Shown: piece by piece, positions 50,186-58,932 of the stretch
Position numbering within the stretch: position 1 is the first letter of the stretch
How the letters are laid out: every line of letters starts with the position of its first letter
DNA from: Scandinavium manionii
GTDB lineage: Bacteria; Pseudomonadota; Gammaproteobacteria; Enterobacterales; Enterobacteriaceae
Assembly: GCF_024764775.1 (NCBI RefSeq)
Contig: NZ_JALIGC010000033.1
Location: forward strand, 124,001 to 188,000
Length of the DNA: 64,000 nt
Reading direction: 5' to 3'
The notes under the pieces: generated by a model
Databases searched by the model: none
What the model saw: only the letters and a program-made list of their open reading frames with translations
Told to the model about the DNA's origin: nothing
Program-made: the position numbers and the translations under genes

Positions 50186-50878
50186 ATGCCTGCATGGATG
50201 ATTGCTGCTGCACAGTACTCGGCCCGCAACAGGAGCGTTGCGGAAAATATTGACCATCATTTGCGTTTTATTGAAGCGGCGGCAAAGCTTACCTGCCAGC
50301 TGATTGTGTTCCCGGAAATGTCGCTGACTGGACCGGATACCGATTCTCCCCTCTCCCCCATCCCCTCAGATGAACTCCTGCAACCGCTTTGCGTTGCGGC
50401 GAAACGTCACGAGATGACAATCATTGCTGGTTTACCGGTTGATATGAACGGCGACCGTCAAAAGGGCGTGGCTATTTTTGTACCCGGCGCGTCCTCACCG
50501 CTTACGATGCATCAGGGTCAGGGTACCTGCCTGACGCCACAGACGCGGCACATTAGCGTGCTGGCTCCCGAAGCCGAGGCTATCGAACTCGACCCAAATG
50601 CCGCGCTGCTGGCCACCGGAACCTGTACCTGTGAATTCCAGCAACAGCAGTCAGTGCAACAGCTTCAGCGCCTGGCCCACCGCTATGCCATCGCGGTATT
50701 AAAATCTAACTACACCCTGGGAAGCGCGCTATGGGATGAAAACGGTCAGTTGATTGTACGCGCCGACAGCGGAGACCTTTTGTTGACCGGTCGCAAATAC
50801 GAAGGCGGCTGGGAAGGCGATATCATTCCGCTGCGTGAAAGCCTTTGCGCCATTGACGAAAGCCGCTATGGCGCATAA
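50186..50878 (+). CDS. yobB: YobB, nitrilase-superfamily protein, probably degenerate
   Basis: This is a 230-residue protein with the start of the carbon-nitrogen hydrolase fold: the Glu of the Glu-Lys-Cys triad is seen in LIVFPEMSLTG near residue 46. The usual KxHL Lys segment is replaced by MHQGQGTCL and no CYDxxFPE nucleophile motif is seen. Catalysis by the classic mechanism is therefore doubtful. It is similar to E. coli YobB (218 residues). A weak AAGGAAG site precedes the ATG. It is followed by exoX with 28 bp between. Confidence 0.9.
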   Translation: MPAWMIAAAQYSARNRSVAENIDHHLRFIEAAAKLTCQLIVFPEMSLTGPDTDSPLSPIPSDELLQPLCVAAKRHEMTIIAGLPVDMNGDRQKGVAIFVPGASSPLTMHQGQGTCLTPQTRHISVLAPEAEAIELDPNAALLATGTCTCEFQQQQSVQQLQRLAHRYAIAVLKSNYTLGSALWDENGQLIVRADSGDLLLTGRKYEGGWEGDIIPLRESLCAIDESRYGA

Positions 50879-50906
50879 CCTGCCTCTTTTCAGCCGGGAG
50901 AGCACA

Positions 50907-51566
50907 ATGTTACGCGTTATCGATACGGAAACCTGCGATTTACAGGGAGGTGTAGTTGAAATCGCCTCAGTGGACATCGTTGACGGCAAGATAACCAACC
51001 CCATGAGCCATCTCGTGCGCCCGGACAGACCAATCAGCCCGCAGGCGATGGCCATCCATCGCATCACCGAAGAGATGGTCGCTGATAAGCCATGGATTGA
51101 GGAAGTGGTGCCGCATTATCAGGGCAGCACCTGGTACGTGGCACACAACGCCAGCTTCGACCGCCGAGTCTTGCCTGAAATGAACGGTGAGTGGATTTGC
51201 ACCATGAAACTGGCCCGTCGCCTGTGGCCAGGTATCAAGTACAGTAACATGGCGCTCTACAAATCACGCAAGCTGAACGTCGCCACCCCGCCCGGCCTGC
51301 ATCATCACCGGGCCCTGTATGACTGCTACATTACTGCCGCATTGCTGATTGATATCATGAACGTCTCCGGCTGGAACGCCGATCAGATGGCCGATATCAC
51401 CGGGCGCCCGGCACTAATGACCACCTTCACCTTCGGTAAATACCGCGGGAAGCCAGTGTCAGAAGTCGCCGAGAAAGATCCCGGCTACCTCCGCTGGTTG
51501 TTCAACAATCTCAATTCGATGAGCCCGGAACTGCGCTTAACCCTCAAGCACTGGTTGGGCGAATAA
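50907..51566 (+). CDS. exoX: Exodeoxyribonuclease X
   Basis: ExoX is a DnaQ-superfamily 3'-to-5' exonuclease that degrades single- and double-stranded DNA in mismatch repair and recombination. The 219-residue protein has the DEDDh motifs: IDTETCD near residues 5-11, HNASFDRRVL near 83-92 and the HHHRALYDC segment. The ATG reading MLRVIDTET has GGGAG upstream and matches E. coli (220 residues); a longer frame overlaps yobB and is not conserved. The stop abuts that of ptrB. Confidence 0.95.
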   Translation: MLRVIDTETCDLQGGVVEIASVDIVDGKITNPMSHLVRPDRPISPQAMAIHRITEEMVADKPWIEEVVPHYQGSTWYVAHNASFDRRVLPEMNGEWICTMKLARRLWPGIKYSNMALYKSRKLNVATPPGLHHHRALYDCYITAALLIDIMNVSGWNADQMADITGRPALMTTFTFGKYRGKPVSEVAEKDPGYLRWLFNNLNSMSPELRLTLKHWLGE

Positions 51567-53627
51567 CTATCGTGGCGCCTGGCCCGGCAGCGTACCCTGG
51601 GCCAGCGCAATCAGGAATGTGAACTCCAGTGCCACACCTTCATAGCTTTTGAAGCGCCCCGATTTCCCGCCGTGCCCGGAATCCATATCGGTACACAACA
51701 GCAGCAGATTGTCGTCAGGTTTCAGCTCCCTGAGCTTCGCCACCCATTTGGCCGGTTCCCAGTATTGCACCTGAGAATCATGCAGACCGGTGGTGACCAG
51801 CAGGTGCGGATAGGTTTGTTTTACAACGTTGTCATACGGGCTGTAGCCTTTCATATAGTGATAATACTCAGGCTCCTGCGGGTTGCCCCACTCCTCAAAC
51901 TCACCGGTGGTCAGCGGGATCGACTCATCGAGCATCGTCGTCACCACATCAACAAACGGCACCTGAGCAATCACCCCGTGGAACAACTCCGGGCGCTGGT
52001 TGATAACGGCGCCCATCAGCATTCCGCCTGCGCTGCCGCCCATCCCATAACACAGCGACGGATTGCCGTAACCCTGCGTCAGCAGCGCATCGCACACATC
52101 AAGATAATCGTTGAAGGTATTGTTCTTCAGCAGGAATTTTCCGTCCTCATACCACTGCTGGCCTAATTCGCCGCCGCCGCGAACATGGGCGATGGCAAAC
52201 ACAAATCCGCGGTCGAGCAGGCTCAGGCGACTGCTGCTGAAATCAGCGTCCATACTGGCGCCATATGAGCCGTAGCCGTACACCAGCAGCGGATTGTTCC
52301 CTTTGCGGAAATGCTCACGATGATAAACCAGCGAAACCGGCACTTCTGCGCCATCACGCGCGTTGATCCACAGATGCTCGCTGCAATAGCGGCTGGCATC
52401 GAAGCCCTTCACTTCCTGTTGTTTAAGCACCGTTCGTTCGCCGGTATCCATATTCAGCTCAAACAGCGTGTCCGGCGTCGTCATCGAGGAATAACCGTAA
52501 CGCAGGCGCACGGTATCGGGCTCCGGGTTATACGCCAGCCAGGTCACATACGCCGGATCGTCAAATGCAATCCCGGTGGACTCCCGGGTTTTACGATTGA
52601 TCTGTCGTAGGCTGGTCAGGCCGTGTTGGCGCTCTTCGACCACCAGCCAGTCGGTAAACAAGGTAAAACCTTCGAGCATCACTTCATCCCGCGGAGGGAT
52701 AAGCGCTTCCCAACGGCTTTCATCACGCACGGGCGAGCGATAAAGACCAAAGTTTTTCCCTTCGCGATTGGAACGTAAATAGAAGTTATGCTGGAAATGA
52801 TCGACGCTGTATTCGTGATCTTTGCGACGCGGCAGGAAACGCAGCGGCTGAGCATCAGGCAGTTCAGCATCCAGCAGCAGCACTTCACTGGTAGTGGCGC
52901 TGGCCAGATGAATAATCACGTAATGCTTCGAGCTGGTTTTGTGCAGGCTGACGTAAAAAGTGTCGTCCTTCTCTTCGTACACCAGCTCGTCAGTGGTAAC
53001 CGGCATACCCACTGTATGCCGCCACACCTGATGCGGCAGCAGCGTCGTTGGATGTTTACGCACGTAGTACAGCGTTTGCGAATCATTGCCCCAGACGAAG
53101 CCCGGTTCGACGTTTTCCAGCGTCTCCGGATACCAGTTAGCGTTTTCCAGGCTGCGGATGCGCAGGCCGTACTGACGACGCGAAAGATAGTCTTCCGTCA
53201 GCGCCATCAGCGCGTTATCCGGCGAAATGCCTAACCCGCCGAGAGTATAGAACTCGCTGTGCGCCGCGCGCTGATTGCCGTCGAGCAGCACTTCCCAGGC
53301 GTCCCACTCTTCTTTCTGCACTGACTGACGCTGATAAATCGCGTACTCGCAGCCCGGCTCGTAAATCTGCCGGTAGCGATAGCCATTTTTGCTGTAGGGC
53401 GCAGAGACTTCACGCTGCGGAATGCGGTCGACAATCTCCTTCAGGATTTTGTCCTGTAGGTTTTGCTGCGACGCCATGACCTCGCGGCCGTAGTCGTTTT
53501 CCTGCTTCAGATAGTCGAGCACCGCAGGCTGTGTGCGGTCGTCGTCACGCAGCCAGTAGTAGTTGTCGATCCGGGTATCACCATGAAGCGTCATAGTGTG
53601 GGGAATGCGTTTTGCTTTTGGTGGCAT
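51567..53627 (-). CDS. ptrB: Oligopeptidase B
   Basis: PtrB is a cytosolic serine peptidase of the prolyl oligopeptidase family that cuts short peptides after Lys and Arg. The 686-residue protein has an N-terminal seven-blade propeller (about 70-400) and a C-terminal alpha/beta hydrolase domain with the Ser in GGSAGGMLMG and the His in TDMDSGHGGKSGRF. The ATG reading MPPKAKRIPH gives exactly the E. coli length. A UUG six codons upstream is possible. It is a single gene convergent with exoX. Confidence 0.96.
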   Translation of the reverse strand: MPPKAKRIPHTMTLHGDTRIDNYYWLRDDDRTQPAVLDYLKQENDYGREVMASQQNLQDKILKEIVDRIPQREVSAPYSKNGYRYRQIYEPGCEYAIYQRQSVQKEEWDAWEVLLDGNQRAAHSEFYTLGGLGISPDNALMALTEDYLSRRQYGLRIRSLENANWYPETLENVEPGFVWGNDSQTLYYVRKHPTTLLPHQVWRHTVGMPVTTDELVYEEKDDTFYVSLHKTSSKHYVIIHLASATTSEVLLLDAELPDAQPLRFLPRRKDHEYSVDHFQHNFYLRSNREGKNFGLYRSPVRDESRWEALIPPRDEVMLEGFTLFTDWLVVEERQHGLTSLRQINRKTRESTGIAFDDPAYVTWLAYNPEPDTVRLRYGYSSMTTPDTLFELNMDTGERTVLKQQEVKGFDASRYCSEHLWINARDGAEVPVSLVYHREHFRKGNNPLLVYGYGSYGASMDADFSSSRLSLLDRGFVFAIAHVRGGGELGQQWYEDGKFLLKNNTFNDYLDVCDALLTQGYGNPSLCYGMGGSAGGMLMGAVINQRPELFHGVIAQVPFVDVVTTMLDESIPLTTGEFEEWGNPQEPEYYHYMKGYSPYDNVVKQTYPHLLVTTGLHDSQVQYWEPAKWVAKLRELKPDDNLLLLCTDMDSGHGGKSGRFKSYEGVALEFTFLIALAQGTLPGQAPR

Positions 53628-53707
53628 GTCGTTGTTCTTCTGCAAGTTACCTACCCTAAGGGTGGCAAATGTGCAGAGCGATGCAAGCGAAACATGCCAA
53701 CTTGAGG

Positions 53708-54361
53708 TTAAAGTGCCTGCTTTTGCGCCTTTAAATCGGCCTCAATGCCTTCCCGCACCTCTTGCGGAATATTCAGCGCATCGCCGAGCGCATTCAGATA
53801 GCTACGTTCCATAAAGTGATCGACATCGATAGCCGCGCAGCTCAGGAAATAAAGTTCGAGCGCTTCCTCTTCATTGCGCACGTCTTTGGCCAGCAGTTGC
53901 GGATCCAGCGGCTGGGCGATGGCTTTCTCCACCAGCTGACGCCCCTGCGCTTCCACGCCCGCTTCACGGAGCTGCGAATCAATCACCGCCCGTTCTTTAT
54001 CATCAATATGCCCGTCGCTTTTCGCGGCAAACACCAGCGCCAGAATCAGGCGCTCAGTGCGCATATCCACTGGACTGGTTTGCTGCCCGTACTGCGGTTC
54101 GCCCTGATGTGCCGTACGTATTTTATCTTTGTACTTGTTCCACAACACGCTGCCCGCTACCGCCCCGCCGCCGACAAGCAGCGCACCGGTTCCGTATTTT
54201 GTTAGCAGTTTGCGCGATGATTTGCTGGACACCAGCAGCCCGGCAAGACCACCGAGCGCACCGGGAACCAGCAGTTTACTGAGCCCCTGCTCGCCGGATG
54301 GCTGAGCAGAAGACGATGATTGTCCGAGAAGAGATTGAATCTGATTTAGCCAGTTTGCCAT
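53708..54361 (-). CDS. yebE: YebE, DUF533 inner-membrane protein
   Basis: This is a 217-residue protein with a central hydrophobic and Gly-rich stretch (about 30-72, LVPGALGGLAGLLV and GTGALLVGGGAVAGSVLW) likely to sit in the membrane. It is followed by a soluble TerB-like helical domain (DUF533, about 98-215, with FAAKSDGHIDDKERAVID). E. coli YebE has 219 residues and is controlled by the Cpx envelope-stress system. No CpxR site was assigned here. Function is unknown. Confidence 0.93.
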   Translation of the reverse strand: MANWLNQIQSLLGQSSSSAQPSGEQGLSKLLVPGALGGLAGLLVSSKSSRKLLTKYGTGALLVGGGAVAGSVLWNKYKDKIRTAHQGEPQYGQQTSPVDMRTERLILALVFAAKSDGHIDDKERAVIDSQLREAGVEAQGRQLVEKAIAQPLDPQLLAKDVRNEEEALELYFLSCAAIDVDHFMERSYLNALGDALNIPQEVREGIEADLKAQKQAL

Positions 54362-54446
54362 TGTTTCCTCGTCATACTGAGATGAATGCCCTCAGCCTAA
54401 GCGAGCCGATGTCAGGAAACGTCTTGTCTGGCTAAAGATCCGAAAA

Positions 54447-54794
54447 TTACTGCGCGCGATAGGTGGCGCTGCCCGCTGCACAATCTACCGTCACGACGTA
54501 ATGCAAATCGGTATTTGAGCCACGCACCGTGAGCGGCACTTTCCATTTATCATTTTTCCCGGTCACGTCATGGGTGTTAACCCAGGCCACGGGATCGATC
54601 TGCCCCAGTGTTTTCTGGTCATCAGCCCACTGATTAATCCGGTTCTGGGTGTAGTCCTGCTTCACCATCGCGGCAATGCCGTCAGTGTCCTGGCCTTTAC
54701 ACTGGCTAAATGACACCGTTTTCTCACTGGCCGCTTGTGCCGTAACGCTGCTGATCAGCAGCAAAACTGCCGTCATTATTGTTCTCTTTTTCAT
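54447..54794 (-). CDS. yebF: YebF, secreted protein
   Basis: This is a 115-residue protein with a signal peptide (MKKRTIMTAVLLLISSVTAQA). The mature part carries two cysteines (FSQCKGQDTDG and VDCAAGSATY) that in E. coli YebF form a disulfide. E. coli YebF (118 residues) is exported across the outer membrane through porins and is used as a secretion carrier; this is known of the family, not shown here. In E. coli yebG would lie between yebF and purT; here there are only 157 bp and no yebG. Confidence 0.94.
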   Translation of the reverse strand: MKKRTIMTAVLLLISSVTAQAASEKTVSFSQCKGQDTDGIAAMVKQDYTQNRINQWADDQKTLGQIDPVAWVNTHDVTGKNDKWKVPLTVRGSNTDLHYVVTVDCAAGSATYRAQ

Positions 54795-54897
54795 ATGTAT
54801 ATCTCTCGCTCCTGATAGCCCTAAAAAGCATGGTACAAATCACCGACAACGCAAGTAAGCGCCTGTTATTTATCGCGTCGTTTCTCACCCGAGACAG

Positions 54898-54913
54898 ACG
54901 CAAACGTTTTCGT
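54898..54913 (+). promoter_or_regulatory. PurR operator of purT
   Basis: The 16-base sequence ACGCAAACGTTTTCGT is a near-perfect PurR palindrome (consensus ANGCAANCGNTTNCNT) lying 39 bp before the purT ATG. It is expected to repress purT when purines are plentiful. Confidence 0.92.
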
Positions 54914-54951
54914 ATATACTGACATCCATTTTTTTACTGTGGAATTTCGTT

Positions 54952-56130
54952 ATGACTGTACTAGGCACAGCGCTGCGTCCGGCGGCAACCCGCGTGATGT
55001 TATTGGGCTCAGGCGAGCTGGGTAAAGAAGTGGCCATTGAATGCCAGCGTCTGGGTATCGAAGTGATTGCCGTCGATCGTTATGCCGACGCCCCGGCGAT
55101 GCACGTTGCCCATCGCAGCCACGTCATAAATATGCTTGACGGCCAGGCGTTGAAGGCGCTGGTTGAGCAGGAAAAGCCTGACTTTATCGTGCCGGAAATC
55201 GAAGCCATCGCCACCGACATGCTGATTGAACTGGAACAGGCCGGTCAGCACGTGGTGCCCTGCGCCCGCGCGACAAAGCTCACCATGAACCGGGAAGGCA
55301 TTCGCCGCCTGGCAGCAGAAGAACTCAAACTGCCAACCTCCCGCTACCGTTTTGCCGACAGTGAACAGAGCTTCCGCGACGCCGTCAGCGATATCGGGCT
55401 GCCCTGCATCATCAAACCGGTGATGAGCTCATCCGGCAAAGGCCAGAGCTTTATCCGTAGCGAAGAACAGCTCTCAGCCGCATGGCAATATGCCCAACAG
55501 GGTGGCCGTGCCGGGGCAGGACGAGTGATCGTCGAAGGCGTGGTGAACTTTGATTTTGAAATCACGCTGCTGACCGTCAGCGCCGTAGATGGCGTACATT
55601 TCTGCGCCCCGGTCGGTCATCGTCAGGAAGACGGCGACTACCGCGAATCATGGCAGCCGCAGCAGATGAGCCCGCTGGCGCTCGAGCGTGCCGAAGCCGT
55701 CGCCCGTGATGTGGTCCTGGCGCTCGGCGGCTATGGCCTGTTTGGCGTAGAGCTGTTTGTCTGTGGCGATGAAGTGATTTTCAGCGAAGTGTCGCCTCGC
55801 CCGCACGATACCGGCATGGTTACGCTGATTTCGCAGGACCTGTCCGAGTTCGCGCTACACGTCCGTGCGTTTCTGGGCTTACCGATCGGCGCGATCCGCC
55901 AGTACGGCCCTTCCGCTTCGGCCGTCATTCTGCCGCAGTTAACCAGCCGCAACGTCAGCTTTGGCAACGTGGAAGCCGCGGTCGGGGCAGGTGTTCAGCT
56001 GCGTCTATTTGGCAAACCGGAAATCGAAGGCTCGCGTCGCCTGGGCGTGTCGCTGGCAACGGCTGATGACGTCGAAACTGCGGTTGAGCGGGCGAAATCA
56101 GCCGCCGCCGCCGTGGTCGTTAAAGAATAA
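54952..56130 (+). CDS. purT: Formate-dependent GAR transformylase PurT
   Basis: PurT makes formyl-glycinamide ribonucleotide from GAR, formate and ATP, an alternative to the folate-dependent PurN step. The 392-residue ATP-grasp protein has the N-terminal pre-ATP-grasp domain (MLLGSGELGKEVAIEC near 14-29), the central grasp domain with KPVMSSSGKGQS near 155-166 and metal-site residues in VELFVCGDEVIFSEVSPRPH. Length equals E. coli. A PurR box precedes it and a terminator follows directly. Confidence 0.97.
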   Translation: MTVLGTALRPAATRVMLLGSGELGKEVAIECQRLGIEVIAVDRYADAPAMHVAHRSHVINMLDGQALKALVEQEKPDFIVPEIEAIATDMLIELEQAGQHVVPCARATKLTMNREGIRRLAAEELKLPTSRYRFADSEQSFRDAVSDIGLPCIIKPVMSSSGKGQSFIRSEEQLSAAWQYAQQGGRAGAGRVIVEGVVNFDFEITLLTVSAVDGVHFCAPVGHRQEDGDYRESWQPQQMSPLALERAEAVARDVVLALGGYGLFGVELFVCGDEVIFSEVSPRPHDTGMVTLISQDLSEFALHVRAFLGLPIGAIRQYGPSASAVILPQLTSRNVSFGNVEAAVGAGVQLRLFGKPEIEGSRRLGVSLATADDVETAVERAKSAAAAVVVKE

Positions 56131-56166
56131 AAAAAGCGGGAGATGCATACGCATTCCCGCCTTTAT
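56131..56166. terminator. purT / eda terminator
   Basis: AAAGCGGGA..ATGC pairs with GCAT..TCCCGCCTTT around ATAC, with A-run left and T-run right, between convergent purT and eda. Confidence 0.85.
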
Positions 56167-56207
56167 CTTCATTTCGCCGGGCAAATGTCACGCCCGGTAA
56201 ACAAATC

Positions 56208-56846
56208 TTACTTCGCGCCTTCGACAGCTTCGCGCGCAATTTTGGTGATGCGATCGTAATCACCACTTTCCAGCGCATCCGCCGGAACCAGCCATGAACC
56301 ACCAATGCACAGTACGCTTTTCAGCGCCAGGTAATCGCGATAGTTCGCCGGAGAGATGCCGCCAGTCGGGCAGAAACGGATATGCGCGAATGGACCTGCA
56401 ATTGCCTGCAGCGCTTTGGTGCCGCCGTTCGCTTCTGCCGGGAAGAATTTGAACTCTTTCAGACCGTAGTCCATACCCAGCATCAGTTCAGATACGGTAC
56501 TGATACCTGGGATCAGTGGAATAGTGCCTTCAGTCGCAGCTTTCAGCAGCGGCTCGGTCAGGCCCGGGCTGATAGCAAACTGCGCGCCCGCTTCAGTCAC
56601 TTCTTTCAGCTGCTGAACGTTGGTCACGGTACCAGCACCGACGATAGCATCTGGCACTTCTTTAGCGATGGCGCGGATAGCGTCCATGGCACACGCGGTA
56701 CGCAGGGTCACTTCCAGCACGCGCACACCTCCCGCGACCAGCGCTTTCGCCATCGGTACAGCGTGTTCCAGTTTGTTAACAACGATAACCGGCACAACCG
56801 GGCCGTTGGTCAGGATTGCTTCTGCACTTGTTTTCCAGTTTTTCAT
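56208..56846 (-). CDS. eda: KDPG/KHG aldolase
   Basis: Eda cleaves 2-keto-3-deoxy-6-phosphogluconate to pyruvate and glyceraldehyde 3-phosphate, the last Entner-Doudoroff step, and also acts on 4-hydroxy-2-oxoglutarate. The 212-residue TIM-barrel protein has the catalytic Glu in VLEVTLRT near residue 45 and the Schiff-base Lys in EFKFFPAEA near 133. It follows edd by about 40 bp on the same strand. In E. coli eda is also controlled by KdgR, which is encoded in this window. Confidence 0.97.
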   Translation of the reverse strand: MKNWKTSAEAILTNGPVVPVIVVNKLEHAVPMAKALVAGGVRVLEVTLRTACAMDAIRAIAKEVPDAIVGAGTVTNVQQLKEVTEAGAQFAISPGLTEPLLKAATEGTIPLIPGISTVSELMLGMDYGLKEFKFFPAEANGGTKALQAIAGPFAHIRFCPTGGISPANYRDYLALKSVLCIGGSWLVPADALESGDYDRITKIAREAVEGAK

Positions 56847-56885
56847 CAGAGTTATTCTCTCGCCAGAATGAGTAATTTCGTCGTA

Positions 56886-58697
56886 TTAAAAAGTGATGCA
56901 GGTTGCGCCCTGCTCTGCACCGGAAAGATTCTCGCGCAGTGCACTGAACAGTTCGCGACCACTCCCAACCCGTGATGCGCTCAGGTCAGGTAAATGCGGT
57001 TTGCGGGCGGTCAGTTCGGCTTCATCCACCAGCAGTGTCAGCTCGCCGGTTTGTCCATTCACGCGGATCATATCGCCATCATGGACTTTCGCCAGCAACC
57101 CGCCGTCGTACGCTTCAGGCGTGACGTGAATAGCGGAAGGCACTTTACCGGATGCGCCAGAAAGCCGTCCATCGGTGACTAATGCGATTTTGAAACAACG
57201 GTCCAATAATACACCTAATGGCGGCATAAGTTTATGCAATTCTGGCATGCCGTTAGCTTTTGGTCCCTGAAGACGCACAACAACCACGCAATCTTTATCC
57301 AACAGACCCGCTTCAAAGGCCGGCAGCACGTCATGCTGGCTCTCAAATACTACCGCTGGCGCTTCGATAATTTGGTTTTCAAGCGGCACAGCGGAAGTCT
57401 TCATCACCGCGCGACCGAGGTTGCCACTCAGCACTTTCGTGCCGCCGTGATGGGAGAACGGTTTGTCGATAGTGGCAATGACAGCCTCATCCAGCGATGC
57501 CTGCGCGCCCTCGCGCCAGTCCAGCTCGCCGTTATTCAGCCACGGCTCCATGGTGTAACGAGACAGGCCGTGACCGGCCACGGTTTCTACGTCTTCGTGG
57601 AGCAGACCGCCTTTCAGCAGTTCGCGCACCAGCACCGGTACACCGCCCGCCGCCTGGAAGTGGTTGATATCCGCCGGGCCGTTCGGGTACAGGCGCGCCA
57701 TCAGCGGCACCACGTCAGAAATGTCAGAGAAGTCATCCCAGTTGATGATAATACCCGCCGCACGCGCCATCGCCACCAGATGCATCGTGTGGTTGGTAGA
57801 ACCACCGGTCGCCAGTAGCGCCACGATCCCGTTCACCACGGCTTTCTCGTCAATCATTTTACCGAGCGGCATCCATTCATTACCGTTGCCGGTCATGCGG
57901 GTCACCTGGCGAGCGGCGGCGGCGGTCAGCGCTTCACGCATCGGCGCATCAGGATGTACGAACGAGGAGCCCGGCAGCTGCATGCCCATAAATTCGATAA
58001 CCATCTGGTTGGTGTTGGCTGTGCCGTAAAACGTGCAGGTGCCCGGCGCGTGATATGACGCGGCTTCCGATTCCAGCAGCGCCATGCGGTCGACTTTGCC
58101 TTCGGCAAACAGCTGGCGAATGCGCACTTTTTCTTTGTTCGGCAGGCCGCTGGACATCGGACCTGATGGGATGAAGATCGACGGCAGATGACCAAATGAC
58201 AGCGCCGCCATGGCCAGGCCCGGGACGATTTTGTCGCACACGCCGAGATACAGCGCGCCGTCGAACATATTGTGAGACAGCCCAACGGCCGCTGACATGG
58301 CGATCACTTCGCGGCTCAACAGCGACAGCTCCATTCCGTCCTGACCCTGCGTGACGCCATCGCACATTGCAGGCACACCACCGGCGACCTGAGCTACCGC
58401 ATTCACGCCATGCAGCGCTTTACGGATAACGTCCGGGTAGTGTTCGTACGGCTGGTGTGCGGAAAGCATATCGTTATAAGAGGTAATGATGGCGATATTA
58501 TTACGCAGCATACTTTTTAGCGACGCTTTGTCATCCGGTTGGCAAGCCGCGAAGCCGTGCGCCAGGTTACCGCAGGCCAGGCGTGAGCGCTGAACAGTAT
58601 CGGATTTGGCCTGATTGATGCGGGCGAGGTAGGCACGGCGGGTTTCTTTAGAGCGCTCAACAATGCGATTTGTTACGCGTAACAGTGCGGGATTCAT
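56886..58697 (-). CDS. edd: Phosphogluconate dehydratase
   Basis: Edd converts 6-phosphogluconate to 2-keto-3-deoxy-6-phosphogluconate in the Entner-Doudoroff pathway. The 603-residue IlvD/Edd-family protein carries the iron-sulfur ligand cysteines in GVPAMCDGVTQGQ and GVCDKIVPG and the GTCTFYGTANTNQM block near residue 220. The downstream domain includes DGRLSGASGKVPSAIH. The order zwf-edd-eda on one strand with hexR facing away is the enterobacterial arrangement. HexR and gluconate (GntR) control are known from relatives. Confidence 0.97.
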   Translation of the reverse strand: MNPALLRVTNRIVERSKETRRAYLARINQAKSDTVQRSRLACGNLAHGFAACQPDDKASLKSMLRNNIAIITSYNDMLSAHQPYEHYPDVIRKALHGVNAVAQVAGGVPAMCDGVTQGQDGMELSLLSREVIAMSAAVGLSHNMFDGALYLGVCDKIVPGLAMAALSFGHLPSIFIPSGPMSSGLPNKEKVRIRQLFAEGKVDRMALLESEAASYHAPGTCTFYGTANTNQMVIEFMGMQLPGSSFVHPDAPMREALTAAAARQVTRMTGNGNEWMPLGKMIDEKAVVNGIVALLATGGSTNHTMHLVAMARAAGIIINWDDFSDISDVVPLMARLYPNGPADINHFQAAGGVPVLVRELLKGGLLHEDVETVAGHGLSRYTMEPWLNNGELDWREGAQASLDEAVIATIDKPFSHHGGTKVLSGNLGRAVMKTSAVPLENQIIEAPAVVFESQHDVLPAFEAGLLDKDCVVVVRLQGPKANGMPELHKLMPPLGVLLDRCFKIALVTDGRLSGASGKVPSAIHVTPEAYDGGLLAKVHDGDMIRVNGQTGELTLLVDEAELTARKPHLPDLSASRVGSGRELFSALRENLSGAEQGATCITF

Positions 58698-58821
58698 AAA
58701 AGCTCCTCAAACTCTGAGTGTCTGGGCTTAAGCATTAACACGAAATTCAGGAGTCATTAACAATGCTGAAACGCGCGTCTGCTGTAGCTCAGGGGCGAAT
58801 TTATCTCCCACAATTGTAATG

Positions 58822-58854
58822 AAAAAAGCCCCGGGGGTGAACCTCCCGGGGCTT
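58822..58854 (-). terminator. zwf terminator
   Basis: Leftward, AAGCCCCGGG and CCCGGGGCTT form a 10-bp stem around a 9-base loop and are followed by six T residues. It lies between zwf and edd, so edd has its own promoter in the remaining gap of about 125 bp. Confidence 0.9.
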
Positions 58855-58932
58855 AAAAGCGCAAATTTCGCACGAGATGCTGTGTCAGATCATGTTACCG
58901 GTAAAATACTCTGATCGGAGTACCTTGAACGC

